Source of the DNA: Paenibacillus sp. Soil750
Lineage (GTDB): Bacteria; Bacillota; Bacilli; Paenibacillales; NBRC-103111
NCBI RefSeq assembly: GCF_001428045.1
Contig: NZ_LMSD01000009.1
Span: 62,001 to 126,000 of the forward strand
Direction: 5' to 3'
Length of the DNA stretch: 64,000 bases
Shown here: positions 45,791 to 54,668 of the stretch, piece after piece
How the letters are laid out: every line of letters starts with the position of its first letter
Position numbering within the stretch: position 1 is the stretch's first letter
Notes under the pieces: generated by a model
What the model saw: the letters and a program-made list of their open reading frames with translations, nothing else
What the model was told of the DNA's origin: nothing
Databases searched by the model: none
Made by a program: the position numbers and the translations under genes

Positions 45791-47377
45791 ATGAAGAAAA
45801 ATGCGAAGAAATGGGTTACCGTAGCAACTGTAGGAACAGCTGTCATGACAACAATTGTTGGTTGCAGCAGTGACAAAAAGGGAACAGCTACACCTGCAGC
45901 ATCCGCCTCAACCACACAAGCAGCTACACAGACCAAAGCGCCAGAGAATCTAGCTCCACTGGACCTAAGCATCATGCTTCCGATCTTCAAAACGAATTTC
46001 CCAAAGGATGATGGTCCTGTTACGACTGAAATTGAGAAGAAAACGAACACCAATATTCATCTGGAGTGGGTCCCGAACGCTTCCTACACAGATAAATTTA
46101 ATATTACATTGGCTTCAGGCAAGCTGCCTCAGATCATTTATGTTGGTGATGTGAAGAATCCAAGCTTTGTAAACGCGGCCAAATCAGGTGCTTTCTGGGA
46201 TATCGGAAAATATTTAAAGGATTATCCGAACCTCAGTAAAGCGAACCAAGTCATTATGAACAACTCGTCGGTCGATGGTAAAAACTACGGTATTTACCGT
46301 GGTCGTGCTTTGGGTCGAAATGGGATTAACTATCGCAAAGATTGGTTGGAAGCTGTTGGTATGCAACCGCCGAAAACCATTGATGATTTCTACAATATGC
46401 TCAAGGCGTTTAAAGAAAAAGATCCTGACAAAAACGGCAAAGACGACACATACGGCATGGTATTGGTCAAATGGACGGGGCAATGGGCAAGCGGCTTTGA
46501 TATTATGAAACTCTGGTTCGGAGCACCGAACAAATGGGGCGTTGTAGACGGGAAGCTCGTACCTGAGCATCAAACCGCCGAATATCTGGAAGCCCTTAAA
46601 TTTATGAAGAAACTATATGATGAGAAGTTAATTAATCAGGATTTTGCTGTGTTTGATTCAGCGAAGTGGAACGATCCAATTGCCAACAATCAAGCAGGGG
46701 TCATCGTAGACGTAACCGATAATGCCGCGCGTATGGATGATAAAATTCATGCTGCGCTTGCCAAGGATGGCAAAGACAATCCTAACATTCATTATGTAGA
46801 TAATATGATTGGCGTCACAGGCAAAAATGGTTTGAAAGCACTACCTACCTCCGGATTTGCTGGTATTCTAGCTGTTTCGAAATCCACCGTGAAGACGGAA
46901 GATGAACTGAAACGTGTGCTGAAATTCTTAGATCAAATGAATGAGCCGGATCTTCAAACGTTAGCTGGCTATGGTATTGAAGGCAAGCATTATACGAAGG
47001 ATGGCGACGCGCTTGTTGTGAGTAAGGATACAGCTCTTCTCGAGTCCGAAGTCGAAGGTTTGAACCAAATGCTGCCATTTATACCGGAAGATCGCGGCTT
47101 GAAAGTGAAGCAAACACCGCTTCGCTTGCAAACGACGAAGATTCAAAAAGAAGCAGAAGCGAACATCGTGGCCAATCCAGTTGAGCCATTCATCTCCACA
47201 GTGTACTCACAAAAAGGTCAACAGCTGGATAACATCATCAACGACGCGCGTATTAAATTTATCGTCGGCCAAAGTGACGAAGCGGCTCTGAAGGCTGCTT
47301 TTGAAACTTGGAAGAAATCAGGCGGAGATGATTTGGTGAAAGAAATGAACGACTTGTATGCTGCTGCGAAGAAGTAA
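45791..47377 (+). CDS. Carbohydrate ABC transporter binding lipoprotein (LplA/YtcQ type)
   Basis: Long binding lipoprotein, 528 residues. The lipobox is TIVGC (Cys25), followed by an Ala/Thr/Gln-rich linker. The mature part shows the LplA/YtcQ pattern, including a calcium-loop-like DPDKNGKDDTYG segment (the 348-2060 protein has DPDGNGKDDTIG at the equivalent place). AGAGGAGG precedes ATG 45791. Unlike the other modules, the binding protein comes last in the operon. Neighbouring GH42 and RG-I enzymes suggest rhamnogalacturonan or galactan fragments as substrate. Confidence 0.88.
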   Translation: MKKNAKKWVTVATVGTAVMTTIVGCSSDKKGTATPAASASTTQAATQTKAPENLAPLDLSIMLPIFKTNFPKDDGPVTTEIEKKTNTNIHLEWVPNASYTDKFNITLASGKLPQIIYVGDVKNPSFVNAAKSGAFWDIGKYLKDYPNLSKANQVIMNNSSVDGKNYGIYRGRALGRNGINYRKDWLEAVGMQPPKTIDDFYNMLKAFKEKDPDKNGKDDTYGMVLVKWTGQWASGFDIMKLWFGAPNKWGVVDGKLVPEHQTAEYLEALKFMKKLYDEKLINQDFAVFDSAKWNDPIANNQAGVIVDVTDNAARMDDKIHAALAKDGKDNPNIHYVDNMIGVTGKNGLKALPTSGFAGILAVSKSTVKTEDELKRVLKFLDQMNEPDLQTLAGYGIEGKHYTKDGDALVVSKDTALLESEVEGLNQMLPFIPEDRGLKVKQTPLRLQTTKIQKEAEANIVANPVEPFISTVYSQKGQQLDNIINDARIKFIVGQSDEAALKAAFETWKKSGGDDLVKEMNDLYAAAKK

Positions 47378-47402
47378 ATTAGTATTTGTGAAAGCAATGA
47401 GC

Positions 47403-47487
47403 GAGGGCACCCGACAGGGTGCTCTTTCCTTTTCTAAAAAACAAAGACCAGTCTACCACTAGGAATAGTGTGAAAGGCTGGTCTTTA
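47403..47487 (+). terminator. Double terminator
   Basis: A GGGCACCC/GGGTGCTC hairpin with a GACA loop (47403-47424) is followed by TTTCCTTTTC. A second AAAGACCAG/CTGGTCTTT hairpin lies at 47445-47487. Confidence 0.82.
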
Positions 47488-47575
47488 TTAAATAAGTACT
47501 TAAAAGCTTAGTCCAAACTTGTCTGCTGAACATAAGATGACAAGAATAACTACTTTTAAAGGATGCGTGAGCTGC

Positions 47576-48076
47576 ATGAAACCTCAATATCAGTCCAAAA
47601 GTAAACAAAAACGCGGTCATGTCTTACAAAAATCAGTTGCCAGAGCTTCGTCCACAATGGCTGCACAAGCGAGAGCTCATTTAGGAACACCGGTTTGTAT
47701 AGGGCTTAAAGATGGATCTGTCTACTACGGTATTTTGGAAGACATTGAGGCCAATCAAGTCATTCTTCAAGGCTTCAAGGCAAATAAAAAACTTACCCGC
47801 AAGAAAAGCAAATCCAAAGCACAAATCTCTAGTCTAGGCAGTTTAGGTGGATTAGGCAGCATGCTTGGGATGTTAGGTGGCGGGGGGCTCGGTGGCTTGC
47901 TTGGAGGAGGAGGTTCGTCAGGCGGACTTGGGGGCTTGCTCGGCGGACTTGGTCAAGGGGCAGCTGGAAGTACAGGTGGGGCAGGCGGCATATTTGGCAA
48001 CATCGGCAGTTTCATGAAAATGGGCATGGGTGTTATTTCATTTATAATGCCATTGATGAAAAATTTCTCGATATAA
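47576..48076 (+). CDS. Small basic protein with Sm-like segment and glycine-rich tail
   Basis: A 166-residue protein I cannot assign to a named family. The N-terminal third is very basic (SKSKQKRGHVLQKS). The middle holds TPVCIGLKDGSVYYGILEDI followed by EANQVILQGF, which closely follows the Sm/LSm pattern of a short strand, LkdG, YxGxL and a hydrophobic strand. After a second basic patch (KKLTRKKSKSK) comes a tail of about 70 residues rich in Gly, Leu and Ser (GGGGLGGLLGGGGSSGGLGG), ending in a hydrophobic segment (MGVISFIMPLMKNFSI). The start is placed at 47576 after AAAGGATG; an in-frame TTG at 47519 is possible. It may be a spore or surface protein, but this is a guess. Confidence 0.6.
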   Translation: MKPQYQSKSKQKRGHVLQKSVARASSTMAAQARAHLGTPVCIGLKDGSVYYGILEDIEANQVILQGFKANKKLTRKKSKSKAQISSLGSLGGLGSMLGMLGGGGLGGLLGGGGSSGGLGGLLGGLGQGAAGSTGGAGGIFGNIGSFMKMGMGVISFIMPLMKNFSI

Positions 48077-48115
48077 GTGATGAATAGCGGACTATCGTTC
48101 CGCAACGATATGCAG

Positions 48116-48150
48116 CAGCTCCCTGACAGTTGGGGAGCTGTCTTTTTTTA
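48116..48150 (+). terminator. Rho-independent terminator
   Basis: A CAGCTCCC/GGGAGCTG stem is followed by seven T, after the glycine-rich protein gene. Confidence 0.88.
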
Positions 48151-48321
48151 CCACATAAGCGTGGAGAAACTTGATCTCCTTCACCACTGCATTTTAAACA
48201 CAAAAAGTCGGAAAAGTAATGTATTTCCTCTGGAAATTAACTTCCATCCGACTGCCATCCGGTATACGCTCTAAGTTGAAGTCTTCGCTCCAAACTAAAC
48301 TTTCGAACGGTTGGTGAGAGC

Positions 48322-50667
48322 ATGTTCCGAGCATTGAAACAAGGTCTGGCAAGTAGTTTAAGCAAAACGATTGGTGGACAAGGTCGCTTTTACAAAAAGA
48401 GTCTGATTACGATCTTCATCGTCTCGGGTATTCCTGGGCTAGTGATGGGAGTCCTCGTATATTGGATGGCAGGTGGGCGCGTGGAAAGTGAGCTGCTTCA
48501 ACTACATTATCGGCAAATCGAACAAAGGTCGCAAAATATCGATGACCAGTTAGGCAATCTGGAGCTGTTGCTATCCCACTGGGCGTTTGATAATAAATTT
48601 GACTATAGTTTAAATGGGTTTGATTTTGTAAGAAATTTCGAACGGACTCAGGATATTACCAGAACGCTGGTCGCGATGCAGGGATCTAATGCGATGGTGA
48701 AACATGCAGAACTTTATGTGGGTGGAACAAGCTCTGTTCTATTCAACCCTGAATATATGAAGATCGATAATCGTACAGCAGCGACAGCTTCTAGGTATGA
48801 ACCTCTCATCCAGGGTCAAAATACGACCTACTGGACGCAATGGTCATTTGATGCGAATCGTCCTGATAACAAAGATTTAACGCTCGTTCATCAAGTTCCC
48901 GGTGGAAGTTTGAAACCGTTCGGGGTCTTAGTTTTCCGTTTTGATAGTCAGAAGGTGGCCAATATGCTCAATACGCTGACGCCTTATGATGGCGGGGAGA
49001 CATTTCTGATTCAGAACGCTGGAGAACTGTTCGTTTCAGCAAACGGGAACACGTCGTCATCTCCATTTGTAAGCGCTCTTCGTGACAAAATTGACTCACT
49101 AAAAGGCAATAAAGGTTCCTTTTTTATGGATTGGAAAGGCTCTACATACACGGTATCGTACGGTAGCTTGGCCAGAATTGCAGAAGATTGGACCTATGTA
49201 TCCGCCTCGCCGATTTCGAGTATTACATCACCGGTAGTCTTTATTTCCAAGTTGATTATCACGGTAAGTCTTGCGGTATTGCTGCTCGCGGCTATTCTTG
49301 CATGGCTGGCTTCACGTCGCATTTATTTACCTGTCAAAAGGCTTGTTGCAATGCTGGGGGGAAGCGCGACTCACCATGAGCATGCGGATGAATTCACATT
49401 GCTGGAGTCGAAGTGGATGAATTTGCATAACGAGAGTCTAGAGCTGAACACGAAGTTGACAGAACAGCTTCCCCACCTCAAGGACAGCTTTCTGCACCAA
49501 CTGCTGCAAGGATATTTGAATGCGTATTCAGAGGACGATTTACGCCATCGGATGGAACGTTTTAAATGGGACGTGAAGGATAAGCAATTCGTTGTCCTCT
49601 ATGTCCAGTTGATTGGGATGACGAGCATGGAGGGGAACTTCCGGCTAGGTGAAGAGGGACTTGTTACTTTTGCAGCCGTGAATATGATTGATGAGCTGGC
49701 GGCTCAGTATTTTGAACAGCGTCATACCCTTAACTTTCACGATTTAACAGCGGGTATTCTTCTCATCCTGCCTGAGGATCAATCTTATACGGAAGCCACC
49801 CAAGCTTTTAGTGATGATTTGAAGCAGTCGATTAACCGTATTTTGAAAATGCGCATGACCTTGGCGATCAGCCGACCGATATCACTGATTTCAGATGTGC
49901 CAATCGCATTTGAACGAGCGAAGCAAGCAGTTAGCTATCGTTACTTCGAGAATGTGAATCAGATTATCGATATGGAGCATGACAATTTTGCAGGAGATGA
50001 AGACATGGAGTTGCAATATCCATTTACACAGGAGCGGGAGCTCATTCAAGCCTTACGGACAGGAAAAGAAGGGGAAGCAAGTGAACTGTTGGTGTCTTTC
50101 CTGGAGGTTTTAACCTGTAAAGGTGCCAAAGAAATTGAGGTTCAGCAAGGGATGTTGCATTTGCTTGGCAATGTTCAGCACGCCATCATGGTGTCCGGGA
50201 TTAATCCGAATCGCCTCTTCAAGGGCGCGAACTTATATGAACAGCTTTCCCAGATTCGAGAGTCTACGAGAATTCTTGCGTGGTTTCAGGATAAAGTGCT
50301 AAGTCCTTTCATGAGGGAGATGTCAGGTCGTTCGGACGCTCAAGTGAAACGGATTATCGAACAAGCGATGATTTATTTGCAAAATAATTACAGACAGGAT
50401 ATTTCGCTTGATAATTGTGCGGAGCATACGGGGACGAATCCATTTTTCCTTAGCAGATCCTTTAAGCAAGTGACCGGCAAAAACTTTATCGATTACTTGA
50501 CGGAACTGCGCATGGACAAAGCCAAAGAACTGCTAAGAGATTCGGAAATGCGAATCAACGATGTCGCCGATCAGGTCGGATACCAACATACGTATTTCAA
50601 TCGGATTTTCAAAAAGCTGGAGGGCATGACGCCAACGCGCTATCGTGAGCTCAGTCGAACATCCTAG
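48322..50667 (+). CDS. Membrane-bound AraC-type regulator, YesS/RhgR-like
   Basis: A one-component membrane regulator of 781 residues. A helix lies near residues 28-48, an extracellular dCache-like sensor spans about 50-305 and a second helix about 308-330. A long cytoplasmic region and a C-terminal AraC double HTH follow (ISLDNCAEHTGTNPFFLSRSFKQ, INDVADQVGYQHTYFNRIFKK, TPTRYREL). Architecture and length match B. subtilis YesS/RhgR, the activator of rhamnogalacturonan genes. It sits directly upstream of a YetA-like lyase gene whose promoter carries the shared site (copy C), and it may also act at copy D. Confidence 0.88.
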   Translation: MFRALKQGLASSLSKTIGGQGRFYKKSLITIFIVSGIPGLVMGVLVYWMAGGRVESELLQLHYRQIEQRSQNIDDQLGNLELLLSHWAFDNKFDYSLNGFDFVRNFERTQDITRTLVAMQGSNAMVKHAELYVGGTSSVLFNPEYMKIDNRTAATASRYEPLIQGQNTTYWTQWSFDANRPDNKDLTLVHQVPGGSLKPFGVLVFRFDSQKVANMLNTLTPYDGGETFLIQNAGELFVSANGNTSSSPFVSALRDKIDSLKGNKGSFFMDWKGSTYTVSYGSLARIAEDWTYVSASPISSITSPVVFISKLIITVSLAVLLLAAILAWLASRRIYLPVKRLVAMLGGSATHHEHADEFTLLESKWMNLHNESLELNTKLTEQLPHLKDSFLHQLLQGYLNAYSEDDLRHRMERFKWDVKDKQFVVLYVQLIGMTSMEGNFRLGEEGLVTFAAVNMIDELAAQYFEQRHTLNFHDLTAGILLILPEDQSYTEATQAFSDDLKQSINRILKMRMTLAISRPISLISDVPIAFERAKQAVSYRYFENVNQIIDMEHDNFAGDEDMELQYPFTQERELIQALRTGKEGEASELLVSFLEVLTCKGAKEIEVQQGMLHLLGNVQHAIMVSGINPNRLFKGANLYEQLSQIRESTRILAWFQDKVLSPFMREMSGRSDAQVKRIIEQAMIYLQNNYRQDISLDNCAEHTGTNPFFLSRSFKQVTGKNFIDYLTELRMDKAKELLRDSEMRINDVADQVGYQHTYFNRIFKKLEGMTPTRYRELSRTS

Positions 50668-50718
50668 CAATAATGTATGAGTTCGCCAAAAAAGTGCAAT
50701 CCGCTGAATCACTGCTTA

Positions 50719-50761
50719 GCAATAATGTCCCCTTGTTCGCAAGAGCTCCGCTTTCTACAAT
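50719..50761 (+). promoter_or_regulatory. Activator site plus -10 box (copy C of shared motif)
   Basis: GCAATAATGTCCCC at 50719-50732 is followed 23 bases later by TACAAT at 50756-50761, 30 bases before the lyase start codon. It is the same core and spacing as at 257, 5724 and 43764. Confidence 0.6.
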
Positions 50762-50790
50762 AGGGCTACATGTGAAAAGGAGATGATCGC

Positions 50791-53358
50791 TTGGCTTCGA
50801 ATTCGGCAATTAAGCTGCGTTGGTTAAACAAAGGGGCATCAAAACCTGTAGGGATAACGTGGGGAATTCCATGGCGTGAGGGAGAGCTTGGACGCGATGA
50901 GTCATTACGGTTGGAAACCAGTGACGGCCAAGACGCCGTACCCGTCCAAAGCTGGCCGACGGCTTACTGGCCGGATGGGAGCGTGAAGTGGTCCGCGCAT
51001 GCGGCGGCAGTTCAACCTGGAGCAACAGAAGGGTTTGCCATTCGTAAAGGGATTGGTCCCGATTCCGATCACCGAATGATCGTAACCGAAACCGACGATG
51101 TCATTTCGCTGGACACAGGCGTCATGATTTGCACGATAGGCAAGCAAGGGAAACAATGGCTTCGCAGCATCGTTCGTGAGGGCAACGAGATATGCAACGG
51201 TGGCGAGTTGATCGGTTTGAAAGAAGGACTGAGTGAGGCGTCCGGTGTACGGATAAGTCGCGAAGAGACTTTCGAGAGCCGTGTCTTACGCGCTGTTGTT
51301 GAACAAGATGGACCGATTCGGGCTGTCGTTAAACTTGACGGCAGACTTCGCTCGACGACGGGAACGCGAGAGTGGCTGCCTTTTACACTGCGTATGTATG
51401 TGTATGCGGGGCAGGAAACGATTAAACTCGTGCACACGTTTCATTATGATGGAAATCCTCATGAGGATTTCATTAAAGGCCTAGGCATTCGTTTCACGGT
51501 GCCAATGAGAGGGGCCCAATACAATCGGCATATCCGTTTGGCAGGGGATCGTGGCTATTTCAGCGAATCGCCCAAAACCTTACATACCCGTCGAACAAAA
51601 GGGAAGTATAGAGCGTTATTTGAGCGACAAACGGCAGGTGAGATGACTACATTTGACCCGACAGAGGATGCGTATTTCCTTGGGCTGCTGGATGATTCGG
51701 CAACATGGGATAGCTTCAAACTCGTACAAGATTCATCCGAACATTATCGCATTTGGAAGCGGACGAAAGCTGGCTGCAGCTGGGTCAAGGTGACAGACGG
51801 CGCTCGCGCTGGCGGTCTGGGCTATGTCGGCGGTGAAGGCGGCGGCTTAGCAGTGGGGTTGCGTCATTTCTGGGAGAAGCATCCATCTAGCTTGGAGGTA
51901 CACGGTACAGCAACACCTGCGGCTTCGTTTACGATCTGGTTATGGTCTCCTGACGGGACACCGATGGATCTTCGCCATTATGATACAGAAACACACGTGG
52001 AATCCTCCTATGAAGGGGCCGAGGAATTGCGTGCTACGCCCTATGGCATAGCGAATACGAGTGAATTGATGCTGTGGTGTACGAGTGAGACGCCGGATAT
52101 GGAGTTTCTGCAGCACATGCAGGAAGAGACGCAAGATCCCTCCCTTCTTATTTGTGAGCCTACGTATTATCACAAGTCAGGTGCTTTTGGATATTGGAGC
52201 CTACCAGACCGCAGTCATAAAGTGAAAGCGCAGCTGGAGAATCGGCTGGATGGTATTATTACCTTTTATCAAGATGAAGTTGAGCAACGAAAGTGGTATG
52301 GATTCTGGGATTACGGCGATTACATGCATAGTTATGATCCTGTTCGGCATGTATGGAACTATGATTTAGGCGGCTGTGCTTGGCAAAATACAGAGCTTGC
52401 GCCCAACATGTGGCTATGGGTGATGTTTCTGCGTACGGGACGAGTGGATATCTTCCGGATGGCTGAAGCGATGACTCGGCACACAAGTGAAGTGGACCTG
52501 TACCATTTCGGTGAATATGCGGGACTTGGCTCTAGGCATAATGTGGTCCATTGGGGCTGCGGCTGCAAGGAAGCTCGCATTGGGATGGCGGGCTTACATC
52601 GATACTTCTATTATTTGACCGCTGATGAGCGAATTGGGGATATCATGGATGAAGTCCGTGATTCGGATTTCACCACGGTGAATTTGGATCCGATGCGTGC
52701 TTACTTTCCGAAGGATGAGCATCCAACGCATATCCGTGTGGGTCCGGATTGGGCGGCTTTCAGCTCGAATTGGATGACACGATGGGAGCGCTATGAAGAT
52801 ACGTCGTATCGGGACAAAATCTTGGTAGGTATTAACTGTATTAAGGATGCCAATTATGGGCTGATCTCTGGACCTACCTATGGATATGATCCGAAAACAG
52901 GCGTGCTCTCGCCACTTGGTGACGATAACTGGGGCAGGCATTTGGCCATATGTATGGGAGGACCGCAAGTGTGGTTCGAGCTTGCTGGTATGTTGAAGGA
53001 CCCCGAATGGGAAGACATGATGGCGGAGCTTGGCGTGTATTACAACCAAACACAAGAGCAGAAGGATAAGCTGACCAACGGTCAGATATCCACGAAAAAT
53101 TTCGAGCATCCTGTGCTGAGTGCAGCGATCACTGCTTATGGTGCATTTTATAAGCGGGACGATGAGACAGCTGAGAAGTGCTGGGCTATTTTGCTCGGAA
53201 GCGCATTCGCTAAGGTTGATCTTCAGCAGGAAGCTTCCATCGTCACGCATGTGGATACTTTGCAAGAAGTCGATTGGATGAATACGAATGAGGCCGCACA
53301 ATGGTCATTAAATACGATTATCGCACTTGAGCTAATATCAGATTGGCTACCCCAATAG
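50791..53358 (+). CDS. yetA: YetA-like exo-rhamnogalacturonan lyase (PL26)
   Basis: An 855-residue protein matching the PcRGLX/YetA group in length and layout. The N-terminal barrel-like domain begins IKLRWLNKGASKPVGITWGIPW and includes QSWPTAYWPDGSVKWSAH. A central beta-sandwich and a C-terminal alpha/alpha toroid follow (WYGFWDYGDYMHSYDPVRHVWNYD, HNVVHWGCGCKEARIGMAGLHRYFY). Family members act on the non-reducing end of rhamnogalacturonan-I. There is no signal peptide, so it would work inside the cell on imported oligomers. The start is TTG 50791 after AAAAGGAGA. Catalytic residues were not assigned by eye. Confidence 0.85.
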   Translation: MASNSAIKLRWLNKGASKPVGITWGIPWREGELGRDESLRLETSDGQDAVPVQSWPTAYWPDGSVKWSAHAAAVQPGATEGFAIRKGIGPDSDHRMIVTETDDVISLDTGVMICTIGKQGKQWLRSIVREGNEICNGGELIGLKEGLSEASGVRISREETFESRVLRAVVEQDGPIRAVVKLDGRLRSTTGTREWLPFTLRMYVYAGQETIKLVHTFHYDGNPHEDFIKGLGIRFTVPMRGAQYNRHIRLAGDRGYFSESPKTLHTRRTKGKYRALFERQTAGEMTTFDPTEDAYFLGLLDDSATWDSFKLVQDSSEHYRIWKRTKAGCSWVKVTDGARAGGLGYVGGEGGGLAVGLRHFWEKHPSSLEVHGTATPAASFTIWLWSPDGTPMDLRHYDTETHVESSYEGAEELRATPYGIANTSELMLWCTSETPDMEFLQHMQEETQDPSLLICEPTYYHKSGAFGYWSLPDRSHKVKAQLENRLDGIITFYQDEVEQRKWYGFWDYGDYMHSYDPVRHVWNYDLGGCAWQNTELAPNMWLWVMFLRTGRVDIFRMAEAMTRHTSEVDLYHFGEYAGLGSRHNVVHWGCGCKEARIGMAGLHRYFYYLTADERIGDIMDEVRDSDFTTVNLDPMRAYFPKDEHPTHIRVGPDWAAFSSNWMTRWERYEDTSYRDKILVGINCIKDANYGLISGPTYGYDPKTGVLSPLGDDNWGRHLAICMGGPQVWFELAGMLKDPEWEDMMAELGVYYNQTQEQKDKLTNGQISTKNFEHPVLSAAITAYGAFYKRDDETAEKCWAILLGSAFAKVDLQQEASIVTHVDTLQEVDWMNTNEAAQWSLNTIIALELISDWLPQ

Positions 53359-53381
53359 ACGAATTAGAGGAGGAAATAACA

Positions 53382-54650
53382 GTGGGACACACGAGTAAGG
53401 AGCCTTATCTGGCAGGCAAAATAGACATTCGTGCGGCTGGTCCGCGCTGTAAAATGCTCCTAGGCGACCTGAACGGTGATGGTCGTATGGAGATGCTATT
53501 GGTGCATCCTGACAACCGGCAGGATGTTCGATATATTCCCCATCAGGTGCAATGCCTGACGGCCTATGATCTGGAGGGCAATCTGCTGTGGCAGACTGGC
53601 AAGCCAGATTCGGGAGCAGGAAGTGCAGGGTCCGACTATCCTGCCCAAATCGCTGACATCGACGGCGATGGTCAGTTAGAAGTGCTGTGCGTGATGGATG
53701 GGCGGTTTCTCATCCTGAACGGGGGGACTGGCGAGGTGAAATCTTCGTACGAGCTGCCGCATGAGCATGCCCATGATTGCATCATCGTGGCGAATTTGAC
53801 TGGCGGGGAATACGCCAGCGACATTATCCTGAAAGATCGCTACCACAGGATGTGGGCGCTCGATCGTCATTTTAATCTACTATGGACACATGAAGGCAAT
53901 CCTGGACATTTCCCATGGGTCTATGATTTGGATGGCGATGGGAAAGACGAGGTCATGGCTGGTTATGATCTCTTGGATCATGATGGTCAGAAGCTGTGGA
54001 GCTGTAAGAATCTCGAGGATCATGCCGACTGTATCTGGGTCGGAGATGTGAATGGCGATGGACAGCCCGAGCTTGTGATTGGCGGAAGTGTTACGGTGAT
54101 GTATGACCGCTTCGGGAAAGAATTATGGCGCTATGAAGGCTCGATTGAATCGCAGCATATCGCTTTGGGCAGGTTCTGCAGCGAAAAGCCAGGGTTGCAA
54201 ATAGCAGGATTGGATCGACTCGTTCGTGAGGATGATGGGAAGGGATTGAAAGGGAAGGACGGCTTGTTTTTGCTGGACAGCGAAGGTCAAGAGATCTGGA
54301 AGGAAGATCGCCAAACGGATGGTTGGTTGACGATTATCGAGCCACTTCGCGGATGGGAGCTCAATTCCGCGGATTTAATCCTTGCTTACCGCAGAGGCGG
54401 TGGCGTGTGGCCATCTTTGTATGATGGGGAAATGAACGTTGTTGTTGAATTTCCACTAAACGGATATGCTGTACATGCTGATGTATGTGGTAGTGGGACA
54501 GAGCAAGTAATCATTTATAATGACGATACAGCCGCCATTTATGCAAGTAGGCCGCTTGCATTGCGAGAAGGACTATCCGGTGTACAGTTACCGCAACCCA
54601 AACGCTTGTCCAGCTCAACCTTATATCCTGGCGGCGAAATTCCGTTGTAA
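53382..54650 (+). CDS. PL11-like FG-GAP/VCBS beta-propeller protein
   Basis: A 422-residue soluble propeller with repeated calcium-binding loops: DLNGDGRMEM, DIDGDGQLEV, DLDGDGKDEV and DVNGDGQPEL. The end (HADVCGSGTEQVIIYNDDTAAIYAS) parallels the C-terminal part of family 11 rhamnogalacturonan lyases such as YesW/YesX. Those enzymes are about 600 residues and secreted, whereas this protein is shorter and has no signal peptide. It may be an intracellular exo-type lyase or a non-catalytic relative. GTG 53382 after AGAGGAGGAAA is preferred over an upstream frame that would overlap the previous gene. Confidence 0.7.
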   Translation: MGHTSKEPYLAGKIDIRAAGPRCKMLLGDLNGDGRMEMLLVHPDNRQDVRYIPHQVQCLTAYDLEGNLLWQTGKPDSGAGSAGSDYPAQIADIDGDGQLEVLCVMDGRFLILNGGTGEVKSSYELPHEHAHDCIIVANLTGGEYASDIILKDRYHRMWALDRHFNLLWTHEGNPGHFPWVYDLDGDGKDEVMAGYDLLDHDGQKLWSCKNLEDHADCIWVGDVNGDGQPELVIGGSVTVMYDRFGKELWRYEGSIESQHIALGRFCSEKPGLQIAGLDRLVREDDGKGLKGKDGLFLLDSEGQEIWKEDRQTDGWLTIIEPLRGWELNSADLILAYRRGGGVWPSLYDGEMNVVVEFPLNGYAVHADVCGSGTEQVIIYNDDTAAIYASRPLALREGLSGVQLPQPKRLSSSTLYPGGEIPL

Positions 54651-54668
54651 AGAGAAAGGAAATCTACC

